A stretch of DNA of 64,000 nt, taken from positions 124,001 through 188,000 of the forward strand of contig CAJTLB010000005.1 of NCBI GenBank assembly GCA_910577045.1. The letters run 5' to 3'. The DNA comes from an uncultured Lachnospiraceae bacterium. GTDB lineage: Bacteria > Bacillota > Clostridia > Lachnospirales > Lachnospiraceae. How positions within the stretch are numbered: the first letter of the stretch is position 1; the number at the start of each line of letters is the position of its first letter. A model generated the notes under the pieces. It did not search any database. It saw nothing but the letters and a program-made list of their open reading frames with translations, and was not told where the DNA came from. Both the position numbers and the translations under genes were made by a program. This document shows, in pieces, positions 25,388 to 35,097 of the stretch.

Positions 25388-27532
25388 TCAATTCCCTATC
25401 TTCATAGTAAGCTGGATTCTTTTTTTAGTTAAGTCTACGGACATTACTTTTACTTCTACAATATCCCCTACGCTAACTGCCTCTAATGGATGCTTAATGT
25501 ACCGTTCTGTAATCTGTGATATATGCACTAACCCATCTTGATGGACCCCAATATCCACAAATACCCCAAAATCAATTACATTGCGCACTGTCCCTTTTAA
25601 AACCATGCCTGGCTGCAAATCTTTTATTTCCATTACATCAGTCCTAAGGATTGGTTTTGGCATTTCATCACGGGGATCTCTTGCAGGTTTCTCTAGTTCT
25701 TTTAAAATATCTTCTAATGTTATTTCTCCAATCCCAAGTTCTTCTGCCAGTCTTTTTTTATCTGCCACCTTTTTACTAATCCCTTTAATGCCGCCTGTTA
25801 CCTCTGAAACCTGATAACCTAATTTTTCTAAAAGGCTTGTAGCCGCCTGGTAACTTTCTGGATGGACGCTCGTTGCATCTAATGGGTTGCTTCCTTCCGT
25901 AATCCTTGTAAACCCTGCACATTGTTCAAATGCCTTAGGCCCTAATTTATTTACCTTTAAAAGTTCCGCACGGCTTTTAAAACGCCCATTTTCTTCCCGG
26001 TATGTTACAATATTTTTTGCTATTGTTTTTGTAATCCCAGATATATATTCTAATAATGGCGCAGAAGCAGTATTCAAATCTACGCCTACATGGTTTACAC
26101 AGTCTTCCACTACCCCTGCCAATGTTTCCCCTAGCTTTTTCTGGTTCATATCATGTTGGTACTGCCCTACCCCAATTGACTTTGGGTCAATTTTCACTAA
26201 TTCTGCCAATGGGTCTTGCAGCCTTCTGGCAATGGAAGCAGCACTCCTTTGCCCTACATCAAAATTAGGGAATTCCTCTGTAGCTAGTTTACTTGCCGAG
26301 TATACCGATGCGCCTGCCTCGTTTACAATAACATATTGTACTGGTTCTTGTATTTCTTTTAATAATTCAACGATAACTGCTTCTGATTCCCTAGAAGCAG
26401 TTCCATTCCCAACAGAAATTAACGTAATATGGTATTTTTTAATAAGTTGTTTTAATACTTCCTTTGCTTCAGCCACTTTATTTTGTGGGGCTGTTGGATA
26501 AATAACCACTGTGTCCAATACCTTGCCTGTCGCATCTACTACAGCCAATTTACATCCGGTACGGAAAGCTGGGTCCCAGCCAAGCACTACCTGACCTACA
26601 ATTGGCGGCTGCATAAGAAGCTGGGTTAAATTCTTCCCAAAAACCTTAATCGCACTGTCCTCTGCACGTTCTGTTAAATCATTCCTTATCTCTCTTTCAA
26701 TCGCTGGGGCTATTAAACGCTTATAACTATCGGCAGCGGCCTCTTCCAAAAATGTTGCTGTATATGGATTTTCCCGGACAATAACCTGTTTCCTTAAATA
26801 AAGAAGGATTCTTTCCTCTGGGGCATCTATATGGACTGTCAGTATTTTTTCCTTTTCTCCCCTGTTAATCGCAAGAATCCGGTGCCCTGCAAGCTTTTTT
26901 ACTGGCTCTGAAAACTGATAGTACATCTCATACACAGACTCTATCTTTTCATCTTTACATTCAGAAACCAAAACACCCTCATCCATCGTTATCTTACGAA
27001 TATAAGTACGATAGTCTGCCTCATCGGAAATACTCTCTGCAATAATATCCATAGCACCTGCTAATGCTTCTTCTTTATTTAAAACTCCTTTTTCTTCTGA
27101 AATATACGCATCTGTATAGCTTGCTAGTTCTTTGTCTGCCATCTGCAAAAGTATTAAATTTGCAAGCGGCTCTAGCCCCTTTTCTTTTGCAACGGTTGCC
27201 CTTGTCCGCCTTTTGGGGCGATAAGGCCGGTATAAATCTTCTACGGCAACTTGTGTCATTGCCTCTTCAATTTCTTTTCTTAATTCTTCTGTTAGCTTGC
27301 CTTGTTCCTCTATCGTGGTAAGTACTTGTACCTTCTTCTCTTCTAAATTCCTAAGATATGTAAGACGTTCCCCAAGTTCACGGAGCTGCTCATCATTTAG
27401 GGCGCCTGTTGCCTCCTTCCGGTACCTAGCAATAAATGGTATGGTATTGCCTTCATCAATTAACTGTACTGCCGCCTCTACTTGCTCCAGCCTTACATTT
27501 AGTTCCTTCTGTATTACTTTAAAAATATCCAT
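25388..27532 (-). CDS. tex: Tex family nucleic-acid-binding protein
   Basis: A 714-residue Tex/YhgF protein: N-terminal Tex domain, YqgF-like RNase H fold with DPAFRTGCKLAVVDATG, two helix-hairpin-helix motifs (YISGITKTIAKNIVTYRE and VNKLGPKAFEQCAGF) and a C-terminal S1 RNA-binding domain (about 635-710: GMVLKGTVRNVIDFGVFVD, then VHQDGLVHISQI). Tex acts in transcription and RNA metabolism and is nearly universal in Bacillota. The length is normal and all domains are present. The Fur-family gene follows after 23 nt, suggesting a shared transcript. Confidence 0.95.
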   Translation of the reverse strand: MDIFKVIQKELNVRLEQVEAAVQLIDEGNTIPFIARYRKEATGALNDEQLRELGERLTYLRNLEEKKVQVLTTIEEQGKLTEELRKEIEEAMTQVAVEDLYRPYRPKRRTRATVAKEKGLEPLANLILLQMADKELASYTDAYISEEKGVLNKEEALAGAMDIIAESISDEADYRTYIRKITMDEGVLVSECKDEKIESVYEMYYQFSEPVKKLAGHRILAINRGEKEKILTVHIDAPEERILLYLRKQVIVRENPYTATFLEEAAADSYKRLIAPAIEREIRNDLTERAEDSAIKVFGKNLTQLLMQPPIVGQVVLGWDPAFRTGCKLAVVDATGKVLDTVVIYPTAPQNKVAEAKEVLKQLIKKYHITLISVGNGTASRESEAVIVELLKEIQEPVQYVIVNEAGASVYSASKLATEEFPNFDVGQRSAASIARRLQDPLAELVKIDPKSIGVGQYQHDMNQKKLGETLAGVVEDCVNHVGVDLNTASAPLLEYISGITKTIAKNIVTYREENGRFKSRAELLKVNKLGPKAFEQCAGFTRITEGSNPLDATSVHPESYQAATSLLEKLGYQVSEVTGGIKGISKKVADKKRLAEELGIGEITLEDILKELEKPARDPRDEMPKPILRTDVMEIKDLQPGMVLKGTVRNVIDFGVFVDIGVHQDGLVHISQITERYIKHPLEAVSVGDIVEVKVMSVDLTKKRIQLTMKIGN

Positions 27533-27626
27533 GTCTTAACCATGCCTTTCTTCTTTTCATTCCATTTATACTTTATTATATAGTATTTTCAAAAAAGCTG
27601 CAAGAGATTATATCCTGCCCTTAGTC

Positions 27627-27655
27627 TTGCCATTGTGGTTTTTGCATGTTATAAT
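27627..27655 (+). promoter_or_regulatory. Promoter for the small membrane protein at 27707
   Basis: TTGCCA, a 17-bp spacer ending TGT and consensus TATAAT; an AGAAAGAGG ribosome site follows before ATG 27707. Confidence 0.75.
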
Positions 27656-27706
27656 CAATTATTATAATGATTAGGCAGCATTCAGCCTATATAGAAAGAG
27701 GTACTT

Positions 27707-28069
27707 ATGGATTTACAAAATAATACAGATATCCCTAATGGCTTTGCAAAAACTTCCCGGATACTTGGGTTCCTTGCAGTAGGTACAGGCCTTGCTTCTG
27801 CTATCCTCCCATTCTTTGCGCCACTCCCTCTTATGTTTGGTATGCTTAGCCTTGTATTTGGGATTGTTTCTAAAAAACAAGTTGGGCATTTTCAAAACTA
27901 TGCTATTACTGGCATGGTCTGCAGCGGTGTAACACTTTCTTTCTTGTTTATTGTTGCTACTTTCCTGATTCTATTTTTTAATACTGCCGGTGGGCAGCAA
28001 ATTATTGCCGAATATATAGAGCAATATAACAAAATGCTAGAAGCTTATAATGAATTTTATGGATATTAA
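27707..28069 (+). CDS. Small DUF4190-like membrane protein
   Basis: A 120-residue protein with three hydrophobic segments: ILGFLAVGTGLASAILPFF, then LPLMFGMLSLVFGIVSKK, then GMVCSGVTLSFLFIVATFL and LILFFN. A short soluble C-terminus is rich in Tyr, Glu and Asn (YIEQYNKMLEAYNEFY). The GxxLGI/LSLVFGIVSKKQ pattern resembles DUF4190, small membrane proteins of unknown role. It has its own consensus promoter and ends in a bidirectional terminator shared with the homoserine dehydrogenase gene, so it is a monocistronic unit. Confidence 0.75.
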   Translation: MDLQNNTDIPNGFAKTSRILGFLAVGTGLASAILPFFAPLPLMFGMLSLVFGIVSKKQVGHFQNYAITGMVCSGVTLSFLFIVATFLILFFNTAGGQQIIAEYIEQYNKMLEAYNEFYGY

Positions 28070-28132
28070 ACTTTTAAGCTTATACATAGCTGTATTCCGT
28101 TTATCTTACAATTCCCCTAAACAACATAAAAA

Positions 28133-28178
28133 TGGTTTCTTCTATAATTCCCCGATTATAAAAGAAACCACTTTTTTT
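28133..28178. terminator. Bidirectional terminator between convergent genes
   Basis: Arms TGGTTTCTTCTATAAT and ATTATAAAAGAAACCA pair over 16 bp with one mismatch. CTTTTTTT follows on the plus strand and ATTTTTATG on the minus strand. It ends both the 27707 gene and hom; the hom stop codon overlaps the plus-strand U-tract. Confidence 0.85.
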
Positions 28179-29394
28179 ATCTATCCACCCGTATCCGGTT
28201 TAAAATCCCACTTATTGTTTTTGCTTTTTCCTTATATTCTTTTTCTGACATTACCTCTGTAATAAAAGCAAATTCATTAGGGATACTCTCTATTTCTGTT
28301 GCTGCTATGGCACCAAAAACAGATTCTACTTCCTTCTTCCTTCCAGAAAGGCTTCCCTCCATACGGACATAAAACCTTTTTTTGGAACCCTCGATGTCAG
28401 CCAATGTCATTTTCTTACTGCTCCATCTGGTCATAATATTTGTATGCAGATGTTTTACTTCATCTACAATATCTGACACGACTGCACTTGCTGTAGGAAG
28501 TTTCCCGGCACCACTTCCATAAAACATTACATCGCCCAATACATTCCCTTTTACAAAAATACCATTAAATACCCCATTTACACTATAAAGTGGGTTTGCT
28601 TCACTAATCATGGCAGGTGCCACCATACAATAAATACTTCCATTTTCACGCCGGCTGCTGCCCAAAAGCTTAATGGCATACCCAAACGCTTCCGCAAACA
28701 CCATGTCTTTTGCTGTTATTTTTGTAATCCCTTCTGTATAAATATCTTCATAATCTACCTGCCTGCCATATGCAAGAGAAGATAATATAGCAATTTTACG
28801 GCATGCATCATACCCTTCCACGTCTGCAGCAGGATTGCGTTCCGCATACCCTAAAGCCTGTGCTTCTTTTAACACATCTTCAAAATCGCTTCCGTCTTGG
28901 CGCATTTTAGTAAGAATAAAATTTGTCGTACCATTTAAAATCCCTGTAATTTCACAAATCTCATCTGCAGTCAGCGACTGGTTTAGTGGGCGGATAATAG
29001 GGATTCCCCCTCCTACGCTCGCTTCAAACAAGAAATTAATATCTTTTTCTTTCGCTAATGCAATTAATTCGGAACCATGTTTTGCTACTAATTCTTTATT
29101 GGAAGTAGCAACACTCTTTCCTTTTTCTAAAGCACTCTTTACATAGGTATAGGCTGGCTCAATACCACCCATTACTTCTACTACAATATCAACCTCTTCA
29201 TCATTTAAAATAATATTGTAATCATGCACAATCTTTTCTTGGATAGGATTTTCTGGAAAATCCCTTAAATCCAAAACATATTTAATATTAATTTCCTGGC
29301 CTGCTTTTTTGCTAATACTTTCATAATTTGTATTTATTACTTCTACCACGCCAGAACCCACTGTGCCATATCCTAATACTGCAATATTTACCAT
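28177..29394 (-). CDS. hom: Homoserine dehydrogenase
   Basis: NAD(P)-dependent enzyme that reduces aspartate semialdehyde to homoserine, the branch point to threonine and methionine. The 405-residue protein has the Rossmann motif AVLGYGTVGSGVVE, the catalytic-domain blocks GILNGTTNFILTKM and NPAADVEGYDACRKIAILS, and a C-terminal ACT-like domain (about 335-405) for feedback control. The ATG at 29394 is preceded by GGAG 9 nt upstream; two earlier in-frame ATGs have no site. The ACT-domain gene lies directly upstream with a 36-nt gap, the usual arrangement in clostridia. Confidence 0.94.
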   Translation of the reverse strand: MVNIAVLGYGTVGSGVVEVINTNYESISKKAGQEINIKYVLDLRDFPENPIQEKIVHDYNIILNDEEVDIVVEVMGGIEPAYTYVKSALEKGKSVATSNKELVAKHGSELIALAKEKDINFLFEASVGGGIPIIRPLNQSLTADEICEITGILNGTTNFILTKMRQDGSDFEDVLKEAQALGYAERNPAADVEGYDACRKIAILSSLAYGRQVDYEDIYTEGITKITAKDMVFAEAFGYAIKLLGSSRRENGSIYCMVAPAMISEANPLYSVNGVFNGIFVKGNVLGDVMFYGSGAGKLPTASAVVSDIVDEVKHLHTNIMTRWSSKKMTLADIEGSKKRFYVRMEGSLSGRKKEVESVFGAIAATEIESIPNEFAFITEVMSEKEYKEKAKTISGILNRIRVDR

Positions 29395-29430
29395 AACTCT
29401 ATTCTCCATTTCCATTTATTTACTGTCTCT

Positions 29431-29868
29431 TTATTCCCGGGACAAAATTTTTACATAATGAACGCCTACCTGTGCTTCCATTTTCTCAATCATCTCAGAA
29501 GAATTCCCTGATATAGCAAGAATCTCTACACTCATAGTAAGTGAGGCAATCCCATTGATAGGGATTGTTTGATGAATGGTAAGGATATTGGCATGATATT
29601 CTGCTATTAACGCAAGTACATTCGACAAAAGCCCTGGGGTATCATCTACCTGCATAATTAATGTAATTGTTTTTCCCCTCGCATTTTCATGGAAAGGAAA
29701 AATATCATCCTTATATTTATAAAAGGAGCTTCTGCTAATATCCACAGCTTCCGTAGCTTCTTGGACTGTCATTACTTTTTCTGCTTCCAGCAACCGCTTT
29801 GCTTCCACTACTTTAAGCAATACCTCAGGCAGCGCCTTCTGCTTTACTACAAAATACTTATCTGCCAT
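29431..29868 (-). CDS. ACT domain protein (PheB/UPF0735 type)
   Basis: A 145-residue protein. The N-terminal half (about 8-65) contains a helix-turn-helix-like stretch (VQEATEAVDISRSSFYKYK), and the C-terminal half is an ACT domain (TLIMQVDDTPGLLSNVLALI to MTVEILAIS). ACT domains bind amino acids and dimerise. PheB-like proteins are habitually found before hom in Bacillota, and a regulatory role in aspartate-family metabolism is inferred from that linkage. A homologue is sometimes misnamed chorismate mutase; no mutase residues are visible. Confidence 0.88.
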   Translation of the reverse strand: MADKYFVVKQKALPEVLLKVVEAKRLLEAEKVMTVQEATEAVDISRSSFYKYKDDIFPFHENARGKTITLIMQVDDTPGLLSNVLALIAEYHANILTIHQTIPINGIASLTMSVEILAISGNSSEMIEKMEAQVGVHYVKILSRE

Positions 29869-30021
29869 ATCCCTTCTCCTTATTAAGGCTATAAAGCAAA
29901 CAACCAGGCAAACATTTTATTTTACCCTTTCTGTCTGTGCAGCAAACACATATGTTTTTCCTAGAGAGAATAGTATCACATTTATAAAAATAATGCAAGC
30001 CTTTTCCAAATTTTATTAAAC

Positions 30022-30053
30022 TAAAACGGGCACCTGGCAATTCCCAGATGCCC
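30022..30053 (-). terminator. Intrinsic terminator after the CheW-like gene
   Basis: On the minus strand GGGCATCTGG and CCAGGTGCCC form a 10-bp stem (one U-G pair) with a 6-nt loop, followed by GTTTTAG. It lies 10 nt past the stop of the CheW-like gene. Confidence 0.75.
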
Positions 30054-30062
30054 ATATCCCTT

Positions 30063-30530
30063 TTATTGCTGTTCTTCCAGCATTTTCTGCAAGTCTTCTT
30101 TCTCTTGGCTGGTTAAAAGATTATCTGTATTTAATTCAATAATCAGCCTTTTATTTTCTACAAGAACTACTTCCTTCATATAAGAAGTCTCCTCTGTTTG
30201 GACAATCCTAGGTGTTTCAAATATTTGCGCTGTTGCCAAATCATATATACTTTCTACTGCATCTACTTTTAATGCTAATAATGTGCCACTAACGTTAGTA
30301 ATTAAAAACTCTGTTGTATCCGTATCTGGTACTTCCGGCAGGCCAAAACGATTTCTTAAACTGAGAACTGGTATAATACTGCCTCTCAAATTTATAATCC
30401 CCTGTATATGTGGCACGCTATTTGGTATCCTCACAATAGGGAGCATCTTTTCAATCCCTTGTACAACATCAATCTCTACTCCATAACTTTCATTTCCCAG
30501 TTTAAAAATAATTAATTTTCTGTCTGCCAT
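30063..30530 (-). CDS. CheW-like chemotaxis adaptor
   Basis: A 155-residue single CheW domain: KLIIFKLGNESYGVEID, the conserved IVRIPNSVPHIQGIINLRGSI and PVLSLRNRFGL, and VDAVESIYDLA towards the end. CheW couples chemoreceptors to the kinase CheA. No cheA, receptor or flagellar gene is present in this window, so the rest of the pathway must lie elsewhere, or the protein works as a stand-alone scaffold. The start at 30530 has AAGGAG 8 nt upstream. It overlaps nothing but begins just 5 nt from the prfB stop, so it is probably read from the prfB transcript. Confidence 0.85.
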   Translation of the reverse strand: MADRKLIIFKLGNESYGVEIDVVQGIEKMLPIVRIPNSVPHIQGIINLRGSIIPVLSLRNRFGLPEVPDTDTTEFLITNVSGTLLALKVDAVESIYDLATAQIFETPRIVQTEETSYMKEVVLVENKRLIIELNTDNLLTSQEKEDLQKMLEEQQ

Positions 30531-30535
30531 TTGTA

Positions 30536-31655
30536 TCACTCCTTATTCTTGTTGAGGCTACTCCACTTTAGATATGCACTAATAAAAGTATCCAACCCTC
30601 CATCCAGTACAGCACCTACATTCCCTGTCTCTTCATTTGTCCGGTGATCCTTCACCATTGTATATGGCTGCATAACATAGGAACGTATCTGGTTTCCCCA
30701 GCCAATTTCTTTTACATCTCCCCTAATATCGGAAAGCTTCTCTGCATTTTCCTGCTGTTTTAACAGATATAGCTTTGCCTTTAACATCTGCATCGCTTTA
30801 TCTTTATTCTGGAACTGGGATCTCTCATTCTGGCACTGAACCACAATATTAGTTGGTAAATGAGTAATACGGATAGCCGAAGAAGTTTTATTAATATGTT
30901 GCCCTCCTGCGCCGCTGGAACGGTAAGTATCAATCCTCAAATCCTCTTCATTAATTTCAATATCCAGATCCTCTTCAATATCTGGCATAACATCACAGGA
31001 CGCAAAGGAAGTCTGGCGCTTGCCCGCCGCATTAAATGGAGAAATCCGCACCAAACGGTGTACCCCTTTTTCTGATTTTAAATATCCAAACGCATTTTCC
31101 CCATTGATTTGTATTGTTACAGACTTAATACCTGCTTCCTCTCCATCTAAATAGTCCAAAACCTCATAAGTATAGCCCTTTTGTTCTGCCCACCTTGTAT
31201 ACATACGGTACAACATCCCAGTCCAATCACAAGATTCTGTACCGCCTGCCCCAGCATGGAGAGTTAGAATTGCATTATCTTTATCATATTCCCCGCGAAG
31301 TAATGTGGAAATCCGCAGAGCATCTAATTTCTCTGAAAAATCTACAAGTTCTTGCGCTATCTCTGGTATTAGCTCTGCATCATTCTCCTCATATCCCATC
31401 TCAATTAGCGTCTCAATATCCTCATACTGCCTACTTAGGGCTTGAAAACCTTCTACGGTATTTTTAAGCCCCTTTAATTCTACTGCCGATTTCTGTGCCG
31501 TTTCCGCATTATCCCAGAAATCAGGTTCTTCCATATGCCTTTCTAATTCTATAATCCGCTTTTCCTTGCTATCAAGGTCAAAGTGAATCCCTCACTTCCG
31601 CTAACGGTGTTTTGTAAGTCCCTAGTTCATACTTAAATTGATCTAATTCAACCAT
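30536..31655 (-). CDS. prfB: Peptide chain release factor 2, programmed +1 frameshift
   Basis: RF2 ends translation at UGA and UAA. The gene is in two frames: ATG at 31655 (AAGGTG 5 nt upstream) opens 25 codons ending CTT TGA C (TGA at 31578-31580), with an internal AGGGA just before the slip. A +1 shift continues into the 347-codon main frame, giving 372 residues. The main part has the GGQ peptidyl-hydrolase motif in SGAGGQHINKTSSA. The shift is the classical RF2 autoregulation, in which low RF2 favours the +1 slip at UGA. Any start called near 31534 would be an artefact. secA lies 36 nt upstream. Confidence 0.95.
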
Positions 31656-31691
31656 TGGCGCACCTTCTTCCTATTTTTATTTTCCTAATAT

Positions 31692-34265
31692 TTATACCAA
31701 ATTTAAGTTCTTACCATGGCAATTTTTAAACTTTTGCCCACTTCCGCACGGGCACAGGTCATTTGGATATATTTTCTTAGCTTCGCGCCTTACTGGTGCT
31801 TTTACCGTAGTATCATCTTTATTTGTACCTGTTACCTTTGCCACTTCTTCTCTTTCAATCTTTTGTTCTACCCTTACATGTGAAAGTAGCTTAATTGTAT
31901 CTTCACGGATATTTGCCGTCATTTCATCAAACATATCATATCCATTCATTTTATACTCTACCAAAGGATTTCTCTGCCCATATGCCTGTAACCCAATTCC
32001 TTGGCGGAGCTGCTCCATATCATCAATATGATCCATCCATTTCCTGTCAATTACTTTCAATAAAATTACGCGCTCCAGCTCACGGATTTGCTCTGGCTCT
32101 GGGAATTCTGCCTCTTTCATCTGGTATAGTTTTACGCTTTCTTCTTTTAACGCTTGTTTTAACTGCGCCTTCGTCATTCCCTCAATGGTTTCTTTTGTCA
32201 AAGGCTTTACTGGGATAATTGGAATCAATGCCGCATTTATTTCATCTAAATCCCACTCTTGCCAAGTATGGTCATCAGAAAGATAACGGTCTGTCACAGT
32301 TTCTACTATTTCAGTAATCATTTTATAAACTACATCACGCATACTCTCCCCATCCAAAACACGGCGGCGTTCTGCGTAAATAATTTCTCTTTGTTCATTC
32401 ATTACCTGATCATATTCTAACAGGTTCTTACGGATACCAAAATTATTCCCCTCTATCTTCTTTTGTGCCTTTTCTATTGCACTAGATAACATTTTATGCT
32501 CAATTTGCTCGTTTTCAGGAACCCCTAATGCGTTAAAGACAGACATTAATTTTTCTGATGCAAATAAACGCATAATATCATCTTCCAGGGAAATATAAAA
32601 CCTAGATTCACCCGGATCGCCCTGGCGGCCAGAACGTCCTCTTAACTGATTATCAATACGCCTAGATTCATGGCGTTCTGTACCAATAATCATTAAGCCG
32701 CCAGCAGCCTTTGCTTCCTCATCTAATTTAATATCTGTACCACGACCTGCCATATTAGTCGCAATGGTTACTGCACCATGTACCCCTGCCTGTGCCACAA
32801 TTTCTGCTTCTAATTCATGGAATTTTGCATTTAAGACTTTATGCTGGATTCCTTTTTTCTTTAACATAGAAGACAATTCCTCTGATGCTTCAATTGTAAT
32901 GGTACCAACTAAAACAGGTTGTCCTTTTGCATGGGCTTCTTCTACGGCGGCTACAATGGCACGCAGCTTTTCCCTCCTAGTTTTATACATGGCATCTTGG
33001 TGATCAATACGGATTACTGGCCTATTCGTTGGGATTGCAATAACATCCATCCCATAAATTTCCCGGAATTCCTTTTCTTCTGTTAACGCTGTACCAGTCA
33101 TGCCAGCCTTTTTTTCATATTTATTAAAGAAATTTTGGAATGTAATTGTAGCTAAGGTTTTACTTTCCCTTTTTACTTTTACATGTTCTTTTGCCTCAAT
33201 CGCTTGGTGAAGCCCATCTGAATAACGCCTGCCTGGCATAATGCGCCCAGTAAATTCATCTACAATCAACACTTCGTCATCTTTTACCACATAATCTTTA
33301 TCCCTTGCCATTAAATTATGTGCCCGTAACGCAAGGATAATATTATGTTGGATTTCCAAATTCTCTGGATCGGCCAGGTTCTCAATATGGAAAAACCTCT
33401 CTACTTTTTCCACGCCTTCTGCCGTAAGGACTACATTCTTGTCCTTCTCATTTACAATAAAATCTCCTTCTTCTTCTAACTCTTCGCCCATAATAGCGGC
33501 CATTTTCGTAAGTTCTGTGCCGCTGCCTTTTTCAAGCTGGCGGGCAAGGATATCACATGCCTCATAAAGTTTGGTAGACTTCCCACTCTGGCCTGAAATA
33601 ATTAAAGGAGTCCTTGCTTCATCAATTAAAATAGAGTCTACTTCATCTATAATTGCAAAATGCAGGTCACGCAAAACAAGTTGTTCCTTATAAATTACCA
33701 TATTATCACGTAAATAGTCAAAACCTAGTTCATTATTTGTCACATAAGTAATATCACAATTATATGCTTCTCTTCTTTCTTCACTTGTCATGCTATTTAG
33801 CACAACACCAACCTTAAGGCCCAAAAATTGATGGATCTGGCCCATCCACTCTGCATCACGTTTTGCAAGATAATCATTTACTGTTACAACATGGACTCCT
33901 TTGCCTTCTAACGCATTTAAATAAGCCGGAAGCAAACAAGTCTGTGTTTTTCCTTCTCCTGTCCTCATCTCAGCAATACGTCCCTGATGAAGAATAATAC
34001 CACCGATTAACTGTACGCGGTAATGTTCTTGGTTAATTACCCTTCTGGCAGCCTCACGAACTACCGCATATGCCTCTGGCATAATTCCATCTAAAGTATC
34101 CCCTTCGGCTAGCCTTTTCTTAAATTCCGTTGTCTTTGCCCGAAGTTCCTCATCGCTTAACGCCATCATATCTGAACGCAGCGATTCGATTTTATTTACA
34201 ATAGGTTCAATTATTTTTAGTTCTCTCTCACTGTGAGTGCCAAACAGTTTTTCGACTATATTCAT
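31692..34265 (-). CDS. secA: Preprotein translocase ATPase SecA
   Basis: Motor ATPase that drives unfolded preproteins through SecYEG. The 857-residue protein has Walker A in AEMRTGEGKTQTCLLPA, the DEAD-like IIDEVDSILIDEARTPL, helicase motifs TNMAGRGTDIKL and QLRGRSGRQGDPG, and a C-terminal zinc tail CPCGSGQKFKNCHG that binds SecB or ribosomes in relatives. Length is standard. The ATG at 34265 has GGAG 6 nt upstream; an in-frame extension upstream has no site. A good promoter lies 72-100 nt upstream. prfB begins 36 nt downstream, a linkage common in Bacillota. Confidence 0.97.
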   Translation of the reverse strand: MNIVEKLFGTHSERELKIIEPIVNKIESLRSDMMALSDEELRAKTTEFKKRLAEGDTLDGIMPEAYAVVREAARRVINQEHYRVQLIGGIILHQGRIAEMRTGEGKTQTCLLPAYLNALEGKGVHVVTVNDYLAKRDAEWMGQIHQFLGLKVGVVLNSMTSEERREAYNCDITYVTNNELGFDYLRDNMVIYKEQLVLRDLHFAIIDEVDSILIDEARTPLIISGQSGKSTKLYEACDILARQLEKGSGTELTKMAAIMGEELEEEGDFIVNEKDKNVVLTAEGVEKVERFFHIENLADPENLEIQHNIILALRAHNLMARDKDYVVKDDEVLIVDEFTGRIMPGRRYSDGLHQAIEAKEHVKVKRESKTLATITFQNFFNKYEKKAGMTGTALTEEKEFREIYGMDVIAIPTNRPVIRIDHQDAMYKTRREKLRAIVAAVEEAHAKGQPVLVGTITIEASEELSSMLKKKGIQHKVLNAKFHELEAEIVAQAGVHGAVTIATNMAGRGTDIKLDEEAKAAGGLMIIGTERHESRRIDNQLRGRSGRQGDPGESRFYISLEDDIMRLFASEKLMSVFNALGVPENEQIEHKMLSSAIEKAQKKIEGNNFGIRKNLLEYDQVMNEQREIIYAERRRVLDGESMRDVVYKMITEIVETVTDRYLSDDHTWQEWDLDEINAALIPIIPVKPLTKETIEGMTKAQLKQALKEESVKLYQMKEAEFPEPEQIRELERVILLKVIDRKWMDHIDDMEQLRQGIGLQAYGQRNPLVEYKMNGYDMFDEMTANIREDTIKLLSHVRVEQKIEREEVAKVTGTNKDDTTVKAPVRREAKKIYPNDLCPCGSGQKFKNCHGKNLNLV

Positions 34266-34336
34266 TCTTTGCTCCGTTCCTGCGCATAAATATGCGCACC
34301 ATAAATTGGATATTGCATCAAAGTGCATACTACAAC

Positions 34337-34365
34337 ATTGTAACACTAACTATGCAGAAATTCAA
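34337..34365 (-). promoter_or_regulatory. Promoter of secA-prfB
   Basis: TTGAAT, a 17-bp spacer ending TGT, and TACAAT on the minus strand; the leader to the secA ATG is about 65 nt and contains a GCGCAT/ATGCGC hairpin. Confidence 0.65.
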
Positions 34366-34428
34366 TACTTTTGTTGTTACGCCTTTATAATTTGCGTTAT
34401 TGCCCGGCTTTATACACACTCTGTATGA

Positions 34429-34461
34429 CAAAACAAACGCTGCGCATACGCCAGCGTTTGT
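34429..34461 (-). terminator. Intrinsic terminator after hpf
   Basis: ACAAACGCTG and CAGCGTTTGT form a perfect 10-bp stem with a 9-nt loop, followed on the minus strand by TTTGTC. Confidence 0.75.
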
Positions 34462-34473
34462 CTATTATATTAG

Positions 34474-35004
34474 TTATCCTTCTGGTTCAATTAATCCGTA
34501 AGTATTTCCTTTCCTCTTATAAACCACATTTACTTGGTTTGTTTCGGAATTATAAAATACGAAAAAGCTATGCCCCAATAATTCCATTTGGATACACGCC
34601 TCTTCTGGATCCATTGGTTTTACGTCAAACTTCTTAGTCCTTACAATTTTTACACTGTCATCTTCATCATAATCTTTTTCTAAAAATTCTTGGTTAAAGA
34701 AATCCCCGCCACTCTGCTGCCTGTCAATAATCTTATTTTTATATTTTTTTAACTGCCTCTCTATAATCTCTTCTACTAAATCAATGGATACATACATATC
34801 ACTGCTTGTCTGTTCTGCACGGATAATACTTCCCTTTACAGGAATAGTAACTTCTATCTTCTGCCTGTCCTTTTCTACGCTTAATGTTACCTGTGCTTCC
34901 GTATCAGGCGCAAAAAATTTTTCCAACTTTCCTATTTTCTCATATACGGCTGATTTTAACCCCTCTGTCACGTCAATATTCCTTCCAGTAATTGTATAAC
35001 GCAT
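34474..35004 (-). CDS. hpf: Ribosome hibernation promoting factor, long form
   Basis: A 176-residue long-form HPF (RaiA/YfiA family). The N-terminal domain (about 1-100, with ITGRNIDVTEGLKSAVYEKI) binds the small-subunit decoding channel. The C-terminal domain (about 118-174, ending VNVVYKRKGNTYGLIEPE) mediates 100S ribosome dimers. Both are complete. AAGGAGC lies before the ATG. It has its own promoter and terminator, so it is monocistronic. The gene is the classical neighbour of the raiA-motif RNA in other Firmicutes, but no such RNA is visible directly upstream here. Confidence 0.95.
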   Translation of the reverse strand: MRYTITGRNIDVTEGLKSAVYEKIGKLEKFFAPDTEAQVTLSVEKDRQKIEVTIPVKGSIIRAEQTSSDMYVSIDLVEEIIERQLKKYKNKIIDRQQSGGDFFNQEFLEKDYDEDDSVKIVRTKKFDVKPMDPEEACIQMELLGHSFFVFYNSETNQVNVVYKRKGNTYGLIEPEG

Positions 35005-35068
35005 ACTACTCAGCTCCTTTTTCCTTCATTTTCGAAAACAAAAATTTTTCTCTTTTTCGATTTAGATT

Positions 35069-35097
35069 ATTTTACCACATTTTTCTATTTCTTTCAA
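35069..35097 (-). promoter_or_regulatory. Promoter of hpf
   Basis: TTGAAA, a 17-bp spacer ending TGTGG, and TAAAAT on the minus strand, about 65-95 nt before the hpf ATG. Confidence 0.65.

Noticed and set aside
25887..26501. 204-codon plus-strand frame antisense to tex
   Set aside because: Mirrors the tex coding frame, low-complexity Ser/Phe/Pro composition, no ribosome site; tex is clearly real.
28133..28178. Regulatory RNA between the 27707 gene and hom
   Set aside because: Explained fully as a bidirectional terminator between convergent genes.
29858..30055. 65-codon minus-strand frame between the CheW-like and ACT-domain genes
   Set aside because: It spans the CheW terminator hairpin and has no ribosome site.
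31535..31655. Start of prfB at the internal ATG 31534
   Set aside because: The upstream 25 codons, ribosome site and slip sequence match the RF2 family; the internal start would delete the conserved N-terminus.
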